From NCBI GenBank assembly GCA_030016465.1, contig JASEJL010000031.1, forward strand, positions 1 through 9,527: a stretch of DNA of 9,527 nucleotides. The letters run 5' to 3'. The translations under genes were made by a program, and so were the position numbers. This document shows positions 4,826-9,527 of this stretch, in pieces. The number at the start of each line of letters is the position of its first letter. The first letter of the stretch is position 1. The notes beneath the pieces were generated by a model that saw only the letters and a program-made list of their open reading frames with translations, was not told where the DNA came from and did not search any database. The stretch is from Patescibacteria group bacterium. Its GTDB lineage: Bacteria; Patescibacteriota; Minisyncoccia; Minisyncoccales; DG-74-1.

Positions 4826-5373
4826 AAAACGTATAATCCTTTTTGGGTTGGAAAATTGTTTATTTTCTTTTTGAAAATAATGGTTAGATTAGTTTTCTGA
4901 AAAATTTCTTCCCATTCCTTGCCGATTTTAAAAGAGGTATTATTGTTTTTTTGAAAAAACTTATTAAAAGTTAAGCCGTGGATTTTGCAATAAATTCTTG
5001 ACAAAAGGTCTTCAGGCAAGTCCTCATAGATAATAATTTTTTTTGAAACCCTTTTTGCTTCTTCTAAAAGAGCGGTCGGGTCATCGCTATGGTGTAAAAC
5101 ATAATTTATTAAAACCGTATCAAAAGATTTCTCCGGAAAAGGAAGAGTTTTGCCGTCAAAAATTTCAAAGGGGATATAAAAAATTCTTCGATCTCTAATA
5201 TCTACTCCAATCACTTTCGCCTGAAAAAAATCCTGAAAAGCCTTGGCAACGATTCCTGAACCGCAACCCAGATCAAGGATTTTTTCTCCTTTTTTAATAA
5301 AATTCTGGCAGTGAAAACACATTTTTCTAGCTGCCCATTGATAAATTGGGGAGAAAATTCGGTAATAATTCAT
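4816..5373 (-). CDS. Class I SAM-dependent methyltransferase
   Basis: This 185-residue protein has a Methyltransf_11-type Rossmann domain. Motif I ILDLGCGSG (32-40) binds SAM, the acidic residue at the end of strand 2 is in GVDI (56-59), DGKTLPFPEKSFD (73-85) is the post-II region typical of the UbiE/Methyltransf_11 group, and INYVLHHSDDP (89-99) gives motif IV onwards. The substrate cannot be read from the sequence; small molecules or lipids are common for the group. Its ATG overlaps the stop of the deacylase gene upstream (ATGA, 5370-5373), so the two are translationally coupled. There is no SD; CACCTAAAAA precedes the start. Its last codons run into a tRNA remnant, so the native C-terminus may have been replaced by read-through into that sequence. 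Confidence 0.88.
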   Translation of the reverse strand: MNYYRIFSPIYQWAARKMCFHCQNFIKKGEKILDLGCGSGIVAKAFQDFFQAKVIGVDIRDRRIFYIPFEIFDGKTLPFPEKSFDTVLINYVLHHSDDPTALLEEAKRVSKKIIIYEDLPEDLLSRIYCKIHGLTFNKFFQKNNNTSFKIGKEWEEIFQKTNLTIIFKKKINNFPTQKGLYVLGT

Positions 5374-5846
5374 TTTTTAGGTGTGCTGAAGCTGCCAATT
5401 ACTAAGTTAGGTATTAATTTTTTAAAAACTGCTGGGGTAATCTTTATTGACCAATTATAATCGCCGGCATTAATAATAATTTTTGGTTCCTTTAATAAGG
5501 TTTTATCTGCAAAGGTTGGAAGTCCCCAAAGATTGCCAAATGGCGGAATGGCTCCAACTTTCACCCCTTTTAGATTTTTCTTCATCCAAGCCTCTTTTAT
5601 AAAATCAACCTTTTTTACATTAGCTATCTTTTTTAATTTTTGAATATCTAAATTTTTATTTGCTGGAATCAAAACTAAGGCCAGCGTTTTCTCCAATTTT
5701 ACAACTAAAGTTTTGGCAATAATCTTTTGGGGCACTCTTAAAGTGGCAGCTTTATCATAGGCAGTGTAAACCGTCCGGTGTTCAATCGGCTCGTATTTGA
5801 TTTTCGCTGAATTTATAAATTTAAGTAGTTTTTGAGAAATGGGCAT
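5370..5846 (-). CDS. YbaK/ProX-type aminoacyl-tRNA deacylase
   Basis: The 158-residue protein matches the YbaK/EbsC/prolyl-tRNA synthetase-associated domain over its whole length. Members hydrolyse mischarged tRNAs (for example Cys-tRNA(Pro) or Ala-tRNA(Pro)) in trans. Visible landmarks are AKTLVVK with Lys45 at the position of the essential YbaK lysine, LVLIPANKNLD (57-67), VGAIPPFG (97-104, the G-x-x-P loop), and the C-terminal INAGD (125-129). Which tRNA it clears cannot be told. It is first in a two-gene unit with the methyltransferase. The ATG at 5846 is preceded by CTACCTGGT, with no SD. A TATAAT lies about 45 bases upstream, and the 16S terminator separates it from the rRNA unit. Confidence 0.9.
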   Translation of the reverse strand: MPISQKLLKFINSAKIKYEPIEHRTVYTAYDKAATLRVPQKIIAKTLVVKLEKTLALVLIPANKNLDIQKLKKIANVKKVDFIKEAWMKKNLKGVKVGAIPPFGNLWGLPTFADKTLLKEPKIIINAGDYNWSIKITPAVFKKLIPNLVIGSFSTPKK

Positions 5847-5890
5847 ACCAGGTAGTAGAAATTTGATTAATATTTTGCTTTGTAAATAAT

Positions 5891-5919
5891 ATTATATTGC
5901 TGCCAGGCAGCGATCGAAT
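5891..5919 (-). promoter_or_regulatory. Possible promoter of the deacylase-methyltransferase unit
   Basis: A perfect TATAAT (5891-5896, minus strand) lies 44 bases before the ATG at 5846; the -35 is weak (ATTCGA or TTCGAT). The spacer holds the palindrome GCTGCCAGGCAGC. A looser inverted repeat (AGGTAGTaGAAATT near 5850-5864 with its partner near 5920-5932) flanks the -10 box and could be an operator. Confidence 0.4.
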
Positions 5920-5957
5920 TTTCACTACCTAGCATATTAAACCATATTACCAAAAAT

Positions 5958-5983
5958 AAAAAAACCCGTCAAAAGGTTTTTTT
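5958..5983 (-). terminator. Intrinsic terminator of the 16S rRNA unit
   Basis: On the minus strand AAAAAAACC, an 8-base loop and GGTTTTTTT form an A/T-flanked stem ending in a U-run. It lies about 110 bases past the 16S 3' end and before the deacylase promoter, so the 16S transcript probably ends here. The symmetric A and T runs could also work on the plus strand. Confidence 0.65.
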
Positions 5984-6037
5984 AGTTTCTTAGAGTTGCC
6001 CCGACAATCTCCCTTTAAAGTACAGAGATTAACACTT

Positions 6038-6072
6038 TAGAGTTAAAATCCGAATTCCAGATTTCAACTCTA
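6038..6072 (-). other. Stem-loop just downstream of 16S, possible processing site
   Basis: TAGAGTTGAAATC pairs with GATTTTAACTCTA (13 bp, one wobble) around a 9-base loop, about 20 bases past the 16S 3' end. A second small hairpin (AATCTC/GAGATT, 6007-6030) follows before the terminator. It may be a trailer processed by endonucleases. Confidence 0.5.
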
Positions 6073-6130
6073 GTCGACAAACTTTTAAATTATGTGATCC
6101 ATGGACAGCTTCCGCTACCCATGCCTTGTT

Positions 6131-6887
6131 CATGTTACTCCCTATATCGCTATAGAGCATGGACTATATCATCATCCTTCTTTTTAAGGTCTTAATCTTT
6201 CTTGGATGGAGGTTTGCTATTTTTATTAGGAAAGCTTGCTGTAATTTAGCAGGAATATACATTCTCCAGTAATCTGGATCTACAGACCGGCTTGGATTAT
6301 GAATCTTTCCCGTTTCAATTCCTAAATCATTTAAGAGAACTTTTAATTTTTCTAATTTTTCCTTATCATTCTGGACTAACTGAATATAGAATCTCGCTTT
6401 TTCGTTTTTTGGAATGCCGCCTTTGGCGTCAAAAAATCCCTTAATGTAACTAATTTTTTCTTCTTCCGTTTCCAGTTCTAAAGGATTGAAATTAAAGTCC
6501 AGAAAGTTGGCTAATGTCTCAAGCATATATACCTTTCGGTATTTTCCTTCCCTACTATAAATGCAAGAATTATAACCTAACTTCCTAAAAAGTCCTTGTA
6601 AGATTTTAAGCCAATCTGTCCCGATTTGCGAAATTCTGAATCTCTTATTGCTGCTGAATGTACCATCGTGTAATGCTCCAAGAAGATAAGCTTTAATTGA
6701 AGGAGCTTGGCGTGTAGTCTCTGAGGGGTCACGAAGACTTCCCTGCTGATTTGCTGCATTGATAGCTTTGTCACTCATATTAATTTATCTTAACACGAGT
6801 AGCTTCAAATACACAGCTATTCCAGCATATAGCCAAGTTTTTCTTTAAAGATTACTCTCTAAAGGTCGCAACAAGTAGTTTACTCGC
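6131..6887 (-). mobile_element. Group I intron in 16S after position ~1498
   Basis: The 757-base intron is bounded by AAGTCGT at its 5' side and AACAAGG at its 3' side. The junctions are fixed by pairing. Intron CTTGTT-GCGAC (ending at 6864) pairs its GCGAC part with exon GTCGT (P1, with the standard U-G at the splice site) and its CTTGTT part with exon AACAAG (P10). The intron ends in G. Core blocks are visible: AATCAGCAGG, CCTCAGAGACTACACG (P7 5' strand region) and GATATAGTCC (P7 3' strand). A LAGLIDADG ORF fills most of it. Over 43 bases of core (6709-6751) it matches the intron at ~788 at 41 positions. Confidence 0.92.
6164..6778 (-). CDS. LAGLIDADG homing endonuclease of the 1498 group I intron
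   Basis: The 204-residue protein carries two LAGLIDADG motifs, KAYLLGALHDGT (29-40, with D38 as likely metal ligand) and SYIKGFFDAKGG (110-121, D117), so it should act as a monomer that cuts an intronless 16S allele at the insertion site; some members also help splicing. Residues ~7-26 (NQQGSLRDPSET region) are translated ribozyme core sequence, also present in the ORF of the 788 intron, and the TAG stop lies inside the P7 3' strand. Gene and ribozyme are therefore interleaved end to end. The true start may be further in, near residue 27. No SD precedes the ATG (GATAAATTAAT). Apart from the shared leader it shows little similarity to the other group I ORF. Confidence 0.9.
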   Translation of the reverse strand: MSDKAINAANQQGSLRDPSETTRQAPSIKAYLLGALHDGTFSSNKRFRISQIGTDWLKILQGLFRKLGYNSCIYSREGKYRKVYMLETLANFLDFNFNPLELETEEEKISYIKGFFDAKGGIPKNEKARFYIQLVQNDKEKLEKLKVLLNDLGIETGKIHNPSRSVDPDYWRMYIPAKLQQAFLIKIANLHPRKIKTLKRRMMI

Positions 6888-6921
6888 ACGACTTCATTCT
6901 TGTCACCGACCTTAGCTTAGG

Positions 6922-7020
6922 CCCCGCCCTCTAAGCTCTATGTAATCTCTACTGAAATAACAAAGTTTGATAATGAATAACTATCATTGTTAACTTTGCC
7001 ATACAGCATAGAGGGCGGGG
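6922..7020 (-). other. AT-rich expansion at the tip of 16S helix 44
   Basis: CCCCGCCCTCTA and TAGAGGGCGGGG form a perfect 12-bp stem (6922-6933 with 7009-7020). They enclose 75 AT-rich bases containing an inner CAAAGTT/AACTTTG stem (6961-6967 with 6992-6998). The whole helix 44 region (6888-7053) is 166 bases against about 95 in E. coli. It has no ribozyme core and no splice pairing, so it is an expansion segment rather than a fourth intron. Confidence 0.7.
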
Positions 7021-7083
7021 ACTTCGGCTACTGTCGGCTCCCCTAATGTGACGGATTGGGATAATTTGAGACTATTTCCCGTT

Positions 7084-7118
7084 CCCACCGTACGTGCGGA
7101 TTTCCCGCATACGGCGAG
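7084..7118 (-). ncRNA. Group II intron domain V
   Basis: This is the catalytic hairpin, with CGC triad, GCCGTATGCGG on the 5' side, an AAA or GAAA-type loop, and CCGCACGTACGG on the 3' side. The two-base bulge and both stem lengths fit the consensus; the terminal loop is one base tighter. It starts 3 bases after the stop codon of the ORF. Confidence 0.88.
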
Positions 7119-7120
7119 TC

Positions 7121-7561
7121 CTATTTATGCATTTGTGATTTTAATTTTTTAATTCTGTTTACTTCCTTTTCAGAAAGGCTTTTACTTTTTCTTTCTGTAG
7201 CTATTTTAAAAATCTTACAGAATAAATTAAAATCATTTCTTCTATTTACGCCCTGTGGTGGATATTTCTGGAAAAACGGAATGACTACCTCTTTAATATC
7301 TCGATAACTACTAACTTCAAACCGATAACAATTGCGATGATTTCGTCTTTTATCTTTTTGTAGATAAAGATTTCCGCAGTTAAAGAATTTCTTTACTTTC
7401 TTTAAGAGAGGTAATTCATCTTCTCTTAATTTGATGTAGTAGTGACATTCTACTCTAGAGTAATTAGTCCAGTAATCTCCAATTTTGTGAGGACCGTGTA
7501 AATAGACCGAGAAGCTTCCTTCACCATCTGTTAATCCCACTATATAATCTGGAGATAACAT
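7121..7561 (-). CDS. Single-motif LAGLIDADG endonuclease in group II intron
   Basis: The 146-residue protein has one LAGLIDADG motif, DYIVGLTDGEGSF (5-17), with D12 and E14 at the expected acidic place. It is followed by an alpha/beta pattern ending in a basic helix. One motif and this length imply a homodimer, as in I-CreI-type enzymes, and a near-palindromic target. The ORF sits in domain IV between domain III and domain V; the ATG at 7561 follows ACCTATTT with no SD of its own. Group II introns normally encode a reverse transcriptase. LAGLIDADG ORFs in group II introns are known mainly from rRNA genes of fungal mitochondria and a few bacteria. The frame is intact, so the mobility function may be active. 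Confidence 0.9.
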   Translation of the reverse strand: MLSPDYIVGLTDGEGSFSVYLHGPHKIGDYWTNYSRVECHYYIKLREDELPLLKKVKKFFNCGNLYLQKDKRRNHRNCYRFEVSSYRDIKEVVIPFFQKYPPQGVNRRNDFNLFCKIFKIATERKSKSLSEKEVNRIKKLKSQMHK

Positions 7562-8509
7562 AAATAGGTTTTGTCCTTCCCCTTTCGGGTACTATGACTC
7601 AGCTGACTTCTTAAGAAGCGATAATCTCACAACTTCTTAGGATCTCCCTGGGTCACTTAATTAACTATTTCTAGCATCCTATAAAAAGGGAGTGATAATG
7701 ACTTCCTTTCGACCGCCCAGCGAAAGTCGTCTTCCCGTTTCTTAATTATCTCATAGGCTGCTATTTGCCTCAAGCCCTTCATCCAGCTCTCTTACGAGGG
7801 CTGGACTGCTAATTTTGGCTACCGGAGCACATAATAATTTATGTGCTCGGAGAAGGATTTTCACCTCTTAGCTAACTAAGCTGCCAGGCGCAGTTATTTG
7901 GCGGTGAGTACAAGTCTCAGGGACGTATTCATCGCCACATGGCTGATTGGCGATTACTAGCGATTCCGACTTCATGAGGTCGAGTTGCAGACCTCAATCC
8001 GAACTGAGACCGGATTTGGTGGGATTAGCTCCGGCTTACGCCTTGGCAACCCATTGTCCCGGCCATTGTACCACGTGTGCAGCCCAGGGCATCAGAGGGC
8101 CACGCTGACTTGGTGTCATCCTCGCCTTCCTCCCGGTTATCCCGGGCAGTTCTCGGTGACAAATAAAACACCGAGTAAGGGTTACGCAGGTTTTGGCATC
8201 TAAGCTTGCGTCTCAAGATACCTGCTGACAACAGCCGTGCAGCACCTGCCCCAATGTCCTTGTGGGTATAGCTCTAACTTTCATCAGAGTTTCATTGGAG
8301 TTTCTAGCCCTGGTAAGGTTCTTCGCTTGTCGTCGAATTAAGCCACATGGTCCACCGCTTGTGTGAGACCCCGTCTATTCTTTTGAGTTTTAGCCTTGCG
8401 GCCGTACTTCCCAGGCGGGACACTTAACGCGTTAGCTTCGCCACCGAAAGGGTCGACACTTCCGATAGCTAGTGTCCATCGTTTACAGCGTGGACTACAA
8501 GGGTATCTA

Positions 8510-9472
8510 CAATTTGTTATTTCATTTCCTCATATCGCTATGAGGTTCGGACTATCTCATTACCTCAAATGAAATTTCTGGAGATTGTAAATCTTTGAAG
8601 GATTACCGTAAGATAAAACCATTAGTTCAAGCACGTGTTGTTTATCATACCCCTGCCAAAACTTAGAATGACCTGTTATTTTTGTTCCTTGAATGAATCC
8701 TATCCGTTTATAGAATTTTTTAATACCCGCTCTGTTTCAATCTTTATTTTACCATCTTTATGCACATTCCTTGCTTTTATTCCAAGCATTTTTAGAAGGT
8801 GCATATAATCGTTTCTTAACCTCTGATGATTACAAGCAAGAAAGATAGTCCTAATTAACCATTTCGTTCCCCCTCGCCACCCAGCCCTATAAGCTGGATA
8901 AAAACATAATCCACCATCACAACTGAACACAACCCTCAAAAACTCTGATGTATAACCACTTTCTAGTAGTTGTGAAACTGGAAGTTTAACATTCGGTAAC
9001 TTTCCATTTTTAAATTTTAGTCTCCGGAAATTTCCAAAATATGTCACAAGATAATTCCCAATTTCTTTCGAATCGACTATTACCTTTAAAAATCCATCTG
9101 ATCTCTTCCTTATCCGCACTCGACCAATATCCAATCCAAACAATCTTGTCATGCAATCCCGGAATAACTTTATTAAGTTTTTTGGAGCTATTAACAAAAT
9201 AAATCCTCCAGCTATTTACTCCCTTTTTAGAGACACAACCGTCTGTGAATAGTAAACCTAATAGATAAGCTAATTCCTCGTTCATTTGAGGTATCCGGCG
9301 TATAGTCTCTGAGGGGTCACGGAGACTTCCCTGCTGATTGTCTGCACTGGAAGTATTTTTACCCATGTTAACTTAATTTTAACATAGGTAACTCCAGATT
9401 CACAGATTTCCCAGCACATAGCCAGATTTGCTCCTATCAGTTGCCCAATAGGAGGAACCAGATACCATTTTG
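8510..9472 (-). mobile_element. Group I intron in 16S after position ~788
   Basis: The 963-base intron splits GGAT from TAGATACCC. P10 is strong: intron GGTATCTG (about 9467-9460) pairs with exon TAGATACC over 8 bases. P1 (exon GGAU with intron GUUC) is weaker, with two G-U pairs. The intron ends in G. Its core (9297-9339) and 5' domain (GGCTATGTGCTGG region, about 9410-9424) match the 1498 intron closely, and the 3' part GAGATAGTCC plus CCTCATAGCGATATGAGG corresponds to P7 and P9. Its ORF is frameshifted (see 8560-9366), so homing is probably lost while splicing can continue. Confidence 0.88.
8560..9366 (-). pseudogene. LAGLIDADG endonuclease of the 788 intron, two frameshifts
   Basis: Frame 1 starts at the ATG 9366 and carries motif 1, AYLLGLLFTDGC. 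At the A6 run 9178-9183 the protein-like sequence moves to another frame (NLIKLFRDCMTRLFGLDIG), which carries motif 2, SEFLRVVFSCDGG, down to about 8722. At a second A6 run (8716-8721) it returns to frame 1 (KKFYKRIGFIQGTKITG) and ends at the TAA at 8560. One extra A at the first run and one missing A at the second account for everything, giving about 269 codons. As read, the two long pieces are 9010-9366 (118 aa) and 8700-9197 (165 aa). Either the gene is inactivated, or transcriptional slippage at the A runs restores it, or the read has homopolymer errors. The first ~25 residues are ribozyme core, as in the 1498 ORF. Confidence 0.85.
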
Positions 9473-9527
9473 ATCCTTTTTGCTCCCCACGCTTTCGTCC
9501 CTCAGCGTCAGGGCCGTCCCAGCTGAA

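Larger units (their letters stand above)
7055..7900 (-). mobile_element. Group II intron in 16S at position ~1402/1403
   Basis: About 846 bases long. Domain V is clear (7084-7118): a CGC triad, stems CCGTA/TACGG and TGCGG/CCGCA, and the 2-base bulge CG. Domain VI has stem GGGAAAT/ATTATCCC with a bulged A 8 bases before the end ...AAT. EBS1 is GGCGGT in the loop of a CTTTCG/CGAAAG hairpin (7712-7717) and pairs with exon ACCGCC. Domain III-like sequence lies near 7565-7620. A C at both junctions leaves the exact site uncertain by one base (7900/7055 or 7899/7054). The usual GUGYG start appears as CTGCGCC at 7893, so 6-7 extra bases (AAATAA) precede it. There is no reverse transcriptase; domain IV holds a LAGLIDADG ORF. 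Confidence 0.88.
6090..9527 (-). rRNA. rrs: 16S ribosomal RNA with three introns (5' part outside window)
   Basis: The exons are 9473-9527 (E. coli ~733-788; GACGCTGAGGGACGAAAGCG), 7901-8509 (~789-1403; GATACCCTTGTAGTCC, CTCAAAAGAATAGACGGGG, GTAATCGCC and TTGTACTCACCGC are visible), 6888-7054 (helix 44, ending GAAGTCGT) and about 6090-6130 (AACAAGG to GGATCAC). Helix 45 pairs perfectly as CATGGGTAGC/GCTGTCCATG with a GGAA loop. Unusual points are the missing anti-Shine-Dalgarno sequence (ATAATT after GGATCAC), a helix 44 about 70 bases longer than in E. coli, a rewritten helix 35/36 region (8186-8225), and U at the position of A1396. The stems that differ still pair, so the gene is probably functional after splicing. 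The 3' end at 6090 is approximate. No 23S or tRNA follows before the terminator. Confidence 0.93.

Noticed and set aside
4700..4900. 66-codon plus-strand frame
   Set aside because: Antisense translation of the tRNA and half tRNA.
6922..7020. Fourth intron in helix 44
   Set aside because: Only 75 bases inside a perfect stem, no ribozyme core, no splice-site pairing and no ORF; better read as an expansion of the helix.
7985..8231. Open frames inside the 16S exon
   Set aside because: They lie wholly in conserved rRNA sequence.

Overview
The window is AT-rich and compact, and every gene I accept lies on the minus strand. It looks like a Patescibacteria (Candidate Phyla Radiation) chromosome fragment. 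The reasons are the 16S rRNA with several self-splicing introns carrying LAGLIDADG ORFs, the divergent 16S body, small genes without Shine-Dalgarno (SD) leaders, the KGFIQIPLL-type membrane N-terminus, and GC-rich palindromes in AT-rich spacers. TGA, TAG and TAA all end genes, so the code appears standard. The lineage call is inference; no phylogenetic placement was possible.

Layout in coordinate order: rnhB (294-962), with two heptanucleotide arrays inside its reading frame; a spacer with GC-rich hairpins; tRNA-Ile(GAU) (1437-1510); about 550 bases without a gene but dense in inverted repeats and a promoter-like dispersed element (1550-2057); a bidirectional terminator (2058-2086). Next comes a probable minus-strand operon transcribed from about 4580 to 2058. 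It holds a membrane-anchored transglutaminase-like protein with a Cys-rich tail, a proteasome-type Ntn hydrolase interrupted by an in-frame TAA, and a small acidic protein. A second, structurally odd tRNA-Ile(GAU) and a half tRNA follow (4716-4825). Then come a SAM methyltransferase and a YbaK-type deacylase that overlap by 4 bases (4816-5846).

From about 6090 to the window edge lies a 16S rRNA gene on the minus strand, cut off on its 5' side. Its four exons are 9473-9527, 7901-8509, 6888-7054 and about 6090-6130. They are separated by a group I intron at E. coli position ~788 (ORF broken by two homopolymer frameshifts), a group II intron at ~1402/1403 (single-motif LAGLIDADG ORF in domain IV) and a group I intron at ~1498 (double-motif LAGLIDADG ORF). 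The two group I introns are close relatives in their ribozyme cores. A terminator follows the 16S by about 110 bases, so no 23S is linked downstream.

The most striking observation is at the 16S 3' end. Helix 45 is fully paired and capped by GGAA, and GGATCAC is present, but the next bases are ATAATT instead of the anti-SD CCTCC. This agrees with the lack of SD motifs at all gene starts in the window. The second highlight is the interrupted proteasome-like gene next to a transglutaminase-like gene, which recalls the neighbourhood of the Anbu proteasome family.
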